This document shows, piece by piece, positions 24,233 through 31,604 of a stretch of DNA of 64,000 nt; the stretch's first letter is position 1; each line of letters starts with the position of its first letter. The notes under the pieces were generated by a model that was not told the origin of the DNA, searched no databases, and saw only the letters and a program-made list of their open reading frames with translations. This DNA is from CAVSUR01 sp963846005. Lineage in GTDB: Bacteria; Actinomycetota; Actinomycetes; Streptosporangiales; Streptosporangiaceae. The stretch spans positions 1,054,001 through 1,118,000 of the forward strand of contig CAWJUH010000001.1 in assembly GCA_963846005.1 (NCBI GenBank), read 5' to 3'. The translations under genes and the position numbers were made by a program.

Positions 24233-25127
24233 GCTTGTAGGGGTCAGGCGGGAACCAGCCGCGTTCGATGATCGCCTGCGACCAGCCCGCCAGCAGCGGC
24301 AGCACCGTCGCCAGGTTCGCCCCGATCGCGGCCAGCACCGGGTCCAGCTGCCGGTCGGTGGCCTCCTCGATCCCGGCCCGCAGCTGGCGGCCGGCGTCGG
24401 TGAGCTCGTCGCCGGCGACCAGGCCGCGCTCGCGCAGGCTCACCGCGGCGGCCGTCATGGCCTCCGGCGCCCAGCCGCGGGTCCCGGCGTAGGACTGCGG
24501 CGACCAGCCGACCTGCAGCTCGGTGACCAGGTTGGCCTCCAGCCCGGTGAGCCCCGCGCTGACGCAGGCGGCCAGATGGCTGTCGCCGCGCAGCTCGCGC
24601 AGCGTCGAGCAGGCCAGCCAGAGCTGCGCCAGCGAGCCGGCCGGCCAGGGCAGGCCGGCGTTCCCGGCGAACAGCGGCCGGCCGGCCACGTCGGCGGCCT
24701 GCGCCCCGCGGCGCAGCACCTCGGCCACTTCGGCGGCCTCGCCGGGCGCGCCGAGCGCGGCGCGCAGCGCCGCCACCGCCCCGGCCTCCCGCGCGGCCCG
24801 GATGCCGGCCAGGTCGCAGGCCTGCCGGGCGCCGTCCCACAGCTGCCCGATCAGGCCCGGCTCGAACACGCCGAAGGCGGCCGCGACCACGCTGCCGTCG
24901 GGCTCGCCGAGCACGCAGCCCCGGGCCCCGACGTAGCCGGTCAGGAAGTCCAGGCCGCGCTCGGCGTAGGCCTCGTAGGCGGCTTCGCTCCAGAAGCAGA
25001 TCGTGGCGATCGGCTCGATTGCGTCGCGGAGCTGGCGGGCAGGCGACTGCCAGCCGGCCGTGCCCGGCGGCGGGGCGGCCGCGTCCCGCGGCTGGAAGAA
25101 GGCGGCACGTGCCTCGGCGTAATCCAT
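24219..25127 (-). CDS. SCO6745-family protein
   Basis: 302 residues from ATG 25127. The sequence is almost entirely helical, with FWSEAAYEAYAERGLDFLTGYVGARG, GSLAQLWLACSTLRELRGDSHLA and GWAPEAMTAAAVSLRERGL. These strings match the SCO6745 group of actinobacterial proteins, which carry a MarR-like winged-helix region near the C-terminus (VSLRERGLVAGDELTDAGRQ). The function is not known to me. It is convergent with the alcohol dehydrogenase and stands alone. Confidence 0.75.
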   Translation of the reverse strand: MDYAEARAAFFQPRDAAAPPPGTAGWQSPARQLRDAIEPIATICFWSEAAYEAYAERGLDFLTGYVGARGCVLGEPDGSVVAAAFGVFEPGLIGQLWDGARQACDLAGIRAAREAGAVAALRAALGAPGEAAEVAEVLRRGAQAADVAGRPLFAGNAGLPWPAGSLAQLWLACSTLRELRGDSHLAACVSAGLTGLEANLVTELQVGWSPQSYAGTRGWAPEAMTAAAVSLRERGLVAGDELTDAGRQLRAGIEEATDRQLDPVLAAIGANLATVLPLLAGWSQAIIERGWFPPDPYKRASG

Positions 25128-25136
25128 GGCGGGCAT

Positions 25137-25367
25137 TGTCCATGCGGCCTAGCCCGGCGTCAAAAGCCCTCACTGATGACGATCTCGGTACCGGAAATCC
25201 GGGCCGGCCGAGAAATTCGCTGGCCCGGATCGCCCGGAGGGGCACGATACGGGCGAAGATGTAACCCCGACGTGCCCCCGGCGCGTCTTCCCCCCGTAAG
25301 AACGGCAGGCCGGCGACCACCGGCTGCCTGCCCGGGCCCAGTACGGCCCGCATTTCCTGGAGCGGCT
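25137..25367. other. intergenic region before the small membrane protein, no gene seen
   Basis: 231 bases of divergent promoter space. It contains an A-rich patch (GCGAAGATGTAACCCCG near 25253-25269) and C-runs. I looked for riboswitch cores and for operator dyads and found none I can support. Confidence 0.4.
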
Positions 25368-25700
25368 ATGAGCCAAACCGTCATCAGCGGAAGCCTTCTC
25401 ATCCTGCTGGTCTTCCTCGCCTCATTATTCACGTTGTTCCTGGTCACGGTGGTCCGGACGCCGACTCCGATGCTGCCGCGGCCCGCGCCAGAGCCTGGCA
25501 CCGGGGCCGGGGAGCTGCCCCCGCCGCCCGCCGCGCCTGTCCCGCGGCGCGTCTGGGCCGACACCGGAGAGCCGCGGGAGCGGCGGGCTCCGGCGGCGGC
25601 GCCCGGTGCCGTGAGCCCGCGAGACGAGTACGCCCCGCGCCACATCACGTCGCCGGGGCCGCCATGGGGCCCGGCGCCAAGACCCCCCGGCGTCGGATGA
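25368..25700 (+). CDS. small single-helix membrane protein with proline-rich tail
   Basis: 110 residues. ATG 25368 is set by GGAG seven bases upstream. Residues about 5-28 (VISGSLLILLVFLASLFTLF) form one clear membrane helix with a short N-terminus. The rest is a Pro/Ala/Arg-rich tail with APVPRRVWADTGEPRERR. No known domain. It could be an anchor or modulator of a membrane partner. The nearest candidate is the RCK-type K+ channel, convergent and 68 bases downstream, but no link is shown by the sequence. Confidence 0.6.
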   Translation: MSQTVISGSLLILLVFLASLFTLFLVTVVRTPTPMLPRPAPEPGTGAGELPPPPAAPVPRRVWADTGEPRERRAPAAAPGAVSPRDEYAPRHITSPGPPWGPAPRPPGVG

Positions 25701-25767
25701 GCCGGCGCGCCGCCATGTGACGATGCTGATCACCCCCGGTACCGCCGATCAGAGCGCCGGGCCGCGG

Positions 25768-26790
25768 TCAGGCTGACGGCTGGTGCGAACTGACGATGAT
25801 CAGCCGGTCACCGGCCGCCAGGCTATCCGCTCGCGGTTCGTCTGCGGCCAGTACCTCGTCCCCGCGGACCACGGCGATGACGGCCCCCGCGCATTTCCGC
25901 GCGGCGCTGCCGATCTCGGTATCGGCTACCGCCCGCTCGATCAGGCCCAGGCCGCGGCCATGGTCTAGCAGGTCGGCGATGACCTGGCCGGCCGCAGGCC
26001 GGATGGTGGAGATGGCCAGCATCTGCCCGGCCGCGTCCGGGGCCACCATCACATGGTCGGCGCCGCTTTGCCGGAGCAGTTCGCGGTTCTCCTCTTCCCG
26101 GACGGAGGCTACGATCCGGACCGCCGGGTTCAGCTGGCGTGCGGTCAGCGTGATCAGCACGGCCGTGTCGTCCCGGTTCACCGCGATCACCACCTGCGTG
26201 GCGCTGTCCAGCCGGGCCTCGGCGAGCACGGCGCGGCGGGTCCCGTCCCCGGCCACGGCGACCAGGCCCGCGGCGTTGGCATCGGCCACCGCCTCCGCGG
26301 ACGCGTCGACCACCACCACGCCGGTGTCCGGCAGCCCGGAATGGCGCAAGGTCTTGATGACGCTGCGGCCGGTGATGCCGTATCCGACGACGACTGAGTG
26401 ACCGGCCAAGTGGGACCTCCATCGGTTGATCCGCCAGGTAAGGCGGGTCCGTTCGGCCAGCACTTCCAGCGTGGTGCCGACCAGCAAGATCAGGAAGATC
26501 ACCCGGATCGGGGTGATGAGCACCGTGTTGACCAGCCGGGCGGTGTCGCTCACCGGCACGATGTCACCGAAGCCGGTGGTGGACAGGGTCACCGTTGCGT
26601 AGTAAAAGGCGCCCAGCAGTGTCAGCGGATGTCCCGGGTGCGCCGCGTCGCGGTAGCCGTCCCGGCCCAGGTAGACAATCAGGGTTGACAGGGCGAGCAG
26701 GCCGATCGCCAGCAGCATCCGCTTGGACACCGCGGACAGCGGCGTGACCGGGCGCGCGGGCATGGACACCCCGGTCCGTGACGGCATCAT
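25768..26790 (-). CDS. K+ channel with cytoplasmic RCK (TrkA-N/TrkA-C) domains
   Basis: 340 residues; ATG 26790 with GGGGAG five bases upstream. Two membrane helices at about 22-42 and 90-112 flank a pore helix and filter TTGFGD (about 72-77). The RCK domain starts VVVGYGITGRSVIKTL (about 133-148), a Rossmann motif with a GYGxxG loop, and continues through VAVAGDGTRR and VNRDDTAVL. A C-terminal TrkA-C subdomain (AVIAVVRGDEVLAADEPRADSLAAGDRLIIV) completes it. RCK domains gate K+ channels in response to nucleotide or Ca2+. It is divergent from a CPA2 antiporter, which suggests joint K+/H+ homeostasis. Confidence 0.9.
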   Translation of the reverse strand: MMPSRTGVSMPARPVTPLSAVSKRMLLAIGLLALSTLIVYLGRDGYRDAAHPGHPLTLLGAFYYATVTLSTTGFGDIVPVSDTARLVNTVLITPIRVIFLILLVGTTLEVLAERTRLTWRINRWRSHLAGHSVVVGYGITGRSVIKTLRHSGLPDTGVVVVDASAEAVADANAAGLVAVAGDGTRRAVLAEARLDSATQVVIAVNRDDTAVLITLTARQLNPAVRIVASVREEENRELLRQSGADHVMVAPDAAGQMLAISTIRPAAGQVIADLLDHGRGLGLIERAVADTEIGSAARKCAGAVIAVVRGDEVLAADEPRADSLAAGDRLIIVSSHQPSA

Positions 26791-26957
26791 CACCGCTCCC
26801 CTCTGAGCGCATTATGGCTGATGGGCCGTGCGAGTTCCGGCCGGCCGAGACGGCCGCGCGGCTGGTTCTGTTCGTCGCACGCTGTAGCGGCTAGCTTGAG
26901 ACGCGGATCGAGCAAAGGGGTGCAGATGACTGCTGTCATCGCGGCCGGGGGTTCGTC

Positions 26958-28274
26958 ATGGACCTGAACCGGGGGCTTGAGGACCTGGTGGCGGTGGCGC
27001 TGGTGGCCGCGCTCACGCCATTGGTGGCAGCGATCTTGCCCGGCCGGCGAGTTCCCCAGGTAGTGATCTTCATTGCCGGCGGCGTGCTGATCGGCCCGCA
27101 TGGGCTCGGCGTGGCCGAGACGTCCGACATCCGGCTGCTGTCCAATATCGGGCTCGGCTTCTTGTTCCTGCTGGCCGGCGATGAGCTTGATCCCGTGCTG
27201 TTCCGGCAGCGGCCGGGCAGGCTGGCGCTCATCGGCTGGGTGATGTCGGCGGTCATCGCGGTCGGGGTAGCAGGAGGACTGACCGCGGCGGGTTACGTCA
27301 AGGACTACGTGCCCGTCGGGCTGGCCCTGACCACCACGGCGCTGGGGACCTTGCTGCCGATCCTGCGGGACAACAAGATGCTCGGCGGCGAGTTCGGCCG
27401 GTACGTGTTCGCCGCGGGCGCGGTCGGAGAGTTGCTGCCGATCCTGGTCATCGCCGTGTTCCTGACCCAGCGCGGCCAGTTCGTCGCGCTCGCCTCGGTG
27501 GCCGTGGTCGGCCTGCTCGCCCTGGCTCTTTCCGCTTTGCCGTGGCTGACCAGGACCAGGACCAGCACCGTGCAGCGGCTCATCCGGGAAAAGGAGGATG
27601 CAACCGGGCAGATCACCTTGCGCTGGGCTGTCGTGCTGCTCTTCGTGATGCTCGCCATCGCCAGCCGGTTCGGGCTGGACGTAGTGCTCGGGGCCATGCT
27701 GGCCGGGATCGTGCTGCGCACCTGGACCCGCCGGGTCAGCATGGACATCACCGGCCTTGAGCACAAGTTCGACGCGGTGGGCTACGGCGTGTTCATCCCC
27801 ATCTTCTTCATCTCCTCCGGGATGACGCTCGACCTGAAGGAAATAAGCCAGGATCCGCTCCGGCTGCTGATCATCTTCTTGCTGCTGCTCCTGGTCCGCG
27901 GAGTGCCCTCGATGCTGGTCTACCGGCGGGTGATGCCGCGCCGGCAACGGACGGAGATGACGTTCATTACGGCGACTTCCCTGCCCCTGCTGATCGCCCT
28001 GGCCGACATCGGGCAGCACGACGGGGTGATGCTGCCGGCCACGACCGCCGCCCTGGTGGGAGCCGGCGTGCTCTCGGTCCTGGTGTATCCCCTCATCGCC
28101 GTGGCGCTGGACCAGTCAGCTCCGCACGCTCCCGCGCCAGCGGTTGTCCGCTCGCCCGGGACCGCCGGTGAAATCAGCAGCGGCGCGCCGCCCGGCTCCG
28201 CTGGCCTGGATCCCGCTGGCCTGGATCCCGCTGACCTGGACCCGGGCGCAGGTCCGCACGAGCCTACGACGTGA
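26958..28274 (+). CDS. CPA2-type cation:proton antiporter (Kef-like)
   Basis: 438 residues. About 12 membrane helices; IFIAGGVLIGPHGLGV, GLGFLFLLAGDELDP and GLDVVLGAMLAGIVLRTW are typical of the CPA2 family, and GDELD contains the conserved acidic residues of the ion path. There is no C-terminal RCK domain. After about residue 395 the tail is Pro/Ala-rich with two GLDPA copies encoded by a 15-base repeat near 28203-28232. Its stop overlaps the next gene's start (GTGA). Divergent from the RCK channel. Likely exchanges K+ or Na+ for H+. Confidence 0.88.
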   Translation: MDLNRGLEDLVAVALVAALTPLVAAILPGRRVPQVVIFIAGGVLIGPHGLGVAETSDIRLLSNIGLGFLFLLAGDELDPVLFRQRPGRLALIGWVMSAVIAVGVAGGLTAAGYVKDYVPVGLALTTTALGTLLPILRDNKMLGGEFGRYVFAAGAVGELLPILVIAVFLTQRGQFVALASVAVVGLLALALSALPWLTRTRTSTVQRLIREKEDATGQITLRWAVVLLFVMLAIASRFGLDVVLGAMLAGIVLRTWTRRVSMDITGLEHKFDAVGYGVFIPIFFISSGMTLDLKEISQDPLRLLIIFLLLLLVRGVPSMLVYRRVMPRRQRTEMTFITATSLPLLIALADIGQHDGVMLPATTAALVGAGVLSVLVYPLIAVALDQSAPHAPAPAVVRSPGTAGEISSGAPPGSAGLDPAGLDPADLDPGAGPHEPTT

Positions 28275-29071
28275 GCATGGCGGCGGATCTGGGTTTCCGG
28301 GGTGAGATCGCTGATCTGTATCACCGGTTCCGGCACGGTTATCCGGCAGCGGTCCTTGATGCGATCACCGGCATGTTCGGCCTCACCGCGGATGATGTGG
28401 CCGTCGACATGGGCTGCGGCACGGGTCAGCTCACGCTCCCGGTGGCGGCACGGGTGCGCGCGGTGATCGGAGTTGATCCGGCACCGGACATGCTGCAGCG
28501 GGCCCGGCAGGCGGCCCGGGACGCCGGAGCGCAGAACGTGGCCTGGATGCTCGGCGCGGACGCCGATCTTCCGGCGGTCAGCGCACTGCTGGCCGGGCGG
28601 TCCGTGGCCGTGGTGACGGTGGGCCAGGCGCTGCACTGGATGGACCACCGGGCCTTGTTCCGTGACGCGCGGGCTTTGCTGCGCCCGGGCGGCGGCATCG
28701 CCGTGGTGGCTAACGGGACGCCGCTGTGGCTGCACGACACCGACTGGTCGCGGGCCTTGCGCCGGTTCCTGGAACGGTGGCTGGATACCGAAGTGAGATC
28801 GGCGTGCGGCACCGACGAGCAAAGCCGGCAGCGCTACCGGCAGGCGCTGGCCGCGGCCGGGTATGAGCTGCTCAGCGCGCGCGTGGATTACGACGCCGAA
28901 CTGACCCTCGATGATCTGGTCGGCGGCATCTACTCGGCCCTCGGAGCTGGCCGGCTACCGCCACCTGACCAGCGGCCTGCCTTCGCCGAGCAGGTCCGCC
29001 GGGCCATCGCTCCCCGCCGTCAGGTCACCGAGCATGTCCAGGTGACGGTACTGGGGGGCAGGGCTCGCTGA
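28271..29071 (+). CDS. class I SAM-dependent methyltransferase
   Basis: 266 residues from GTG 28271, overlapping the antiporter stop by four bases. Motif I is VAVDMGCGTGQLTLPVA (about 42-58) and motif II VIGVDPAPDMLQRAR; GQALHWMDHRALFRDARALLRPGG is typical of the UbiE/Methyltransf_11 group. Substrate unknown. Why a methyltransferase should be coupled to an antiporter is unclear; the four-base overlap argues for co-translation. Confidence 0.88.
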   Translation: MSMAADLGFRGEIADLYHRFRHGYPAAVLDAITGMFGLTADDVAVDMGCGTGQLTLPVAARVRAVIGVDPAPDMLQRARQAARDAGAQNVAWMLGADADLPAVSALLAGRSVAVVTVGQALHWMDHRALFRDARALLRPGGGIAVVANGTPLWLHDTDWSRALRRFLERWLDTEVRSACGTDEQSRQRYRQALAAAGYELLSARVDYDAELTLDDLVGGIYSALGAGRLPPPDQRPAFAEQVRRAIAPRRQVTEHVQVTVLGGRAR

Positions 29072-29201
29072 CCGCGGCATTCGCGCCGCCGCCGTCCGCG
29101 GCAGGCTGCGCGACGGGTGCGCTGTCATCCGGCTGGCGTCCTCCCGCGTCTGAAGATCGTGAACTCCCCGCGCCCGTTCCTCTACCGGTGATCGGAGAGC
29201 C

Positions 29202-29504
29202 TTGAGCGAGCCGGAGCGATACGACGCCAGGCTGCAGGAGGTCCGCCCGCTAGACATCGCGCTGCACGCGCGCTTGCAGCAGAGCGCCCTGCAGGCCCTC
29301 GGCAACCTGATGAAGGACCTTGCCGCGCTGCAGACCGGTACCGACCTGGCCTGCGACCTGATCGGGACGATCTTCGGCGCGGTGGGCCGCTGCGTTTCCC
29401 CGGAGATCTTCCAGCGCATCGCCGACGAGGCCGGCCCGGGCCTGGAGCGCATCGCGCGCGGACTGACCGAGCAGCTGGCCGACGACTACGCCGACCCGAA
29501 TTGA
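29202..29504 (+). CDS. hypothetical helical protein
   Basis: 100 residues from TTG 29202, preceded by GGAGAG. The protein is predicted all-helical with no signal or membrane segment: LHARLQQSALQALGNLMKDLAALQT, then CDLIGTIFGAVGRCVSPEIFQRIADEAG. Two cysteines are present, not in a recognised motif. I do not recognise a family. It stands alone between the methyltransferase and DUF421 genes. Confidence 0.55.
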   Translation: MSEPERYDARLQEVRPLDIALHARLQQSALQALGNLMKDLAALQTGTDLACDLIGTIFGAVGRCVSPEIFQRIADEAGPGLERIARGLTEQLADDYADPN

Positions 29505-29663
29505 ATTGACCCGCGCTGCCGGTACCGGCCCGTGCCGCGCGCGGCGCCCCGCCTGCCGGGCCGGGTCCTGGCTGGCCACTGTGCCAGGTGGCAGGCTCAG
29601 GGCCGTTAGGGTGCCTGACCAGGACGTGCCCCTTTGCCGATTCCGATAGCTGCGGAGATCACC

Positions 29664-30239
29664 ATGATGCATGCCATGTTCGCCGAGCAGATCCCGCTGG
29701 CGGAGAAGATCCTGCGCACCGTCATCGTGTATGCGTTCCTGGCGGTGGTGTTCCGGCTCGTCGGCAAGCGGGAGCTGGGCGCCCTGACGACCTTCGACTT
29801 CATTGTCTTGTTCGTGCTGTCCAACGTGCTGCAGAACGCCGTCATCGGCAACGACACGTCACTCATCGGCGGCCTGATCGGGGCGGTCACGCTGGTCGCC
29901 GTCAACTCAGGGGTTAACCGGCTGATCACCGTCAGCCCGGTCGCGGCGCGGGTCTTCGAGGGCAGTGCTACCGCCGTGATCCGCGACGGCGCTGCCGTCG
30001 GCCGGGCGCTGCGCCGCCTCGGTCTGCGGCGCAGCGAGCTGGATCATGCCGTGCGGATGCAGAACGGCGACGACATCTCCGAGATCGCCACCGGCCTGCT
30101 GGAGCCCAACGGCCAGTTCGTGCTGACCCTGAAGCCTGGCGAGCAGAGCGCCACGAAGGACGACATCGCCGATCTCACCGCCCGGCTCGGCCTGCTGGAG
30201 AGCCTGCTCGGCTCTCTCGCCCGCACGTCAGGTACCTGA
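29664..30239 (+). CDS. DUF421 (YetF-like) membrane protein
   Basis: 191 residues from ATG 29664, chosen because GGAG lies seven bases upstream; an in-frame TTG at 29634 is possible. Three N-terminal helices lead to FRLVGKRELGALTTFDFIVLFVLSNVLQNAVIGND, here split as GKRELGALTTFDF and LSNVLQNAVIGND, the DUF421 signature. Then a cytoplasmic domain with ELDHAVRMQNGDDISEIATG and LLEPNGQFVLTLKPGE. DUF421 proteins occur in sporulating and soil bacteria, and their role is unknown. A final helix (DIADLTARLGLLESLLGSL) may be coiled coil. Confidence 0.85.
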   Translation: MMHAMFAEQIPLAEKILRTVIVYAFLAVVFRLVGKRELGALTTFDFIVLFVLSNVLQNAVIGNDTSLIGGLIGAVTLVAVNSGVNRLITVSPVAARVFEGSATAVIRDGAAVGRALRRLGLRRSELDHAVRMQNGDDISEIATGLLEPNGQFVLTLKPGEQSATKDDIADLTARLGLLESLLGSLARTSGT

Positions 30240-30271
30240 GGATGAGATGAAGCGCGCGGGAGAAGGGCGGG

Positions 30272-30910
30272 TCAGTGGTGGACAGCGGCCAGCAGCGCCG
30301 CGTAGGAGCGGACCAGCGCGGCGTGCTCGGCGGCCAGTAACGGGCTGTCCGGGCTGCGTCCGGCCTCGACCCACTGGTCGGACAGGTCCATCGCCCGGGC
30401 CCGGTGCCCGGCGGCCGGGCGCACCGCAGCTTCCGGCTCGCCGTACAGGTAGCAGTACAGCCGGGTCAGCGACTCGACCAGCGGGTCGCCGCCCGGCCGC
30501 GGCCCGGCGCAGTACGGCAGCTCCCGGTGCAGCCGCCACCAGTCGACCTCCAGCTCGGCTGCCCTGACCGGATCGGCGGGCTCGCCGTGCGCGAGCCGCA
30601 CCAGCCCGTAGAACCGCCGCATGCAGGCCCGCGCGCCGGCCGGGTCGTTGCCGGTCAGCGGTGCCCAGAGCTGGTTGGCCCGCAGCACCAGCCAGGCGCC
30701 GTGCAAGGTCCTGATCCAGTCCATCCCGAATCCGGCCCGGACCAGCCCGACGCTGGCCCGCAGCACTTGCGGCCAGTCCCGCAGGTAGTACCCGACCCAG
30801 GCCCGGTACTCCAGATCGGCCATCGCGACCGGGTCAAACGAGCGCAGCCGCCCCGGCTGGCCGGGTGCAGGGCGCCGGACTCCCCCCAACGCCGCCTCCC
30901 TCGCTGTCAC
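30272..30910 (-). CDS. conserved actinobacterial hypothetical protein
   Basis: 212 residues from GTG 30910. A central region rich in Trp and Arg (LEYRAWVGYYLRDWPQVLRASVGLVRAGFGMDW in several helices, WLVLRANQLWAP, CMRRFYGLVRLAHGEP, VDWWRLHRELPYC) suggests a compact helical protein. The last 30 residues (AEHAALVRSYAALLAAVHH) are a helix. No catalytic motif is recognised and I give no function. Convergent with the DUF421 gene, 32 bases apart. Confidence 0.65.
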   Translation of the reverse strand: MTAREAALGGVRRPAPGQPGRLRSFDPVAMADLEYRAWVGYYLRDWPQVLRASVGLVRAGFGMDWIRTLHGAWLVLRANQLWAPLTGNDPAGARACMRRFYGLVRLAHGEPADPVRAAELEVDWWRLHRELPYCAGPRPGGDPLVESLTRLYCYLYGEPEAAVRPAAGHRARAMDLSDQWVEAGRSPDSPLLAAEHAALVRSYAALLAAVHH

Positions 30911-30959
30911 GGTTGGGCCACACGGTACCTGCCCGGCTGCCGCCGGGCAGGTACCGCGG

Positions 30960-31123
30960 TCAGAACCGGTGCCGAGTGGCGGCGAAGCGGGCCTTGGCAA
31001 AGGCCAGGACCTTGCCCGGGCGGACGGCGAACACCCAGGCCGTGCCGCCGCCCTCGTGGCTGAAGGCGCCGTCGCGGACCTGGTAGTGCCAGCGGCCGTC
31101 CCGCCGAGCTGGTCGAGGCGGCG
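30960..31123 (-). pseudogene. C-terminal remnant of a PPOX-type (pyridoxamine 5'-phosphate oxidase-like) gene
   Basis: The minus strand ends RWHYQVRDGAFSHEGGGTAW and then VFAVRPGKVLAFAKARF, AATRHRF, stop. This matches the last ~45 residues of flavin/F420-binding PPOX-fold proteins (typical ending AFGKG.FSQTRWRF). Nothing upstream on the minus strand continues that domain, and the thioesterase gene starts on the other strand at 31188. It is most likely the stump of a deleted gene. Confidence 0.6.
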
Positions 31124-31187
31124 TGATGACTATGCCAGGATCGTCGGCACGGCGGGCGGGCAGCCCGGGGCGGACAGGGACGATCGG

Positions 31188-31583
31188 ATGGACGCGGGAT
31201 TCGAGCACCAGGTGCCGGTGCGATGGCGGGACGTGGACGCGCTGGGGCACGTCAACAACGCCGTGTACCTGACCTACCTGGAGGAGGCCAGGGACGCGTT
31301 CTATACCGGGGTGCTGCAGGGCGACCCGAACTACGTGGTGGTGAGGATCGAGATCGACCTGCGCGCCGAGGTCCGGCACGCCGACCGCCAGGTGCTGGTG
31401 CGGATCGGGGTGGAGCAGGTCGGCCGGACCAGCCTGACGACCCGCGAGACGATCCGCACCCCGGCCGGCGAGCTGGCCGCGCAGGCCCGGGTGGTCACCC
31501 TGCGCTGGGACCTGGCCGCCCGCATGCCGCTGCCGTTCACCGCCGCCGAGCGGGAACGGCTGGCCGCGCTCACGGCGGGATGA
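31188..31583 (+). CDS. acyl-CoA thioesterase (4HBT hotdog fold)
   Basis: 131 residues from ATG 31188. RWRDVDALGHVNNAVYLTYLEEARDAFY is the standard start of a 4HBT thioesterase (shown here as RWRDVDALGHVNNAVYL), with the catalytic Asp (DVDALGHVNN) and the long hotdog helix EEARDAFY. Then VVVRIEIDLRAEVRHADRQVLVRIGVEQVG gives the strands. It hydrolyses acyl-CoA thioesters in the cytoplasm; the chain length is unknown. It follows the PPOX remnant and converges with the branching enzyme. Confidence 0.88.
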   Translation: MDAGFEHQVPVRWRDVDALGHVNNAVYLTYLEEARDAFYTGVLQGDPNYVVVRIEIDLRAEVRHADRQVLVRIGVEQVGRTSLTTRETIRTPAGELAAQARVVTLRWDLAARMPLPFTAAERERLAALTAG

Positions 31584-31604
31584 CCACGGGCTGGCCTGGC
31601 CGCG

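Noticed and set aside
25137..25367. Riboswitch (ydaO-like or other) upstream of the small membrane protein
   Set aside because: I could not identify the conserved cores of any riboswitch class; the A-rich patch alone is not evidence.
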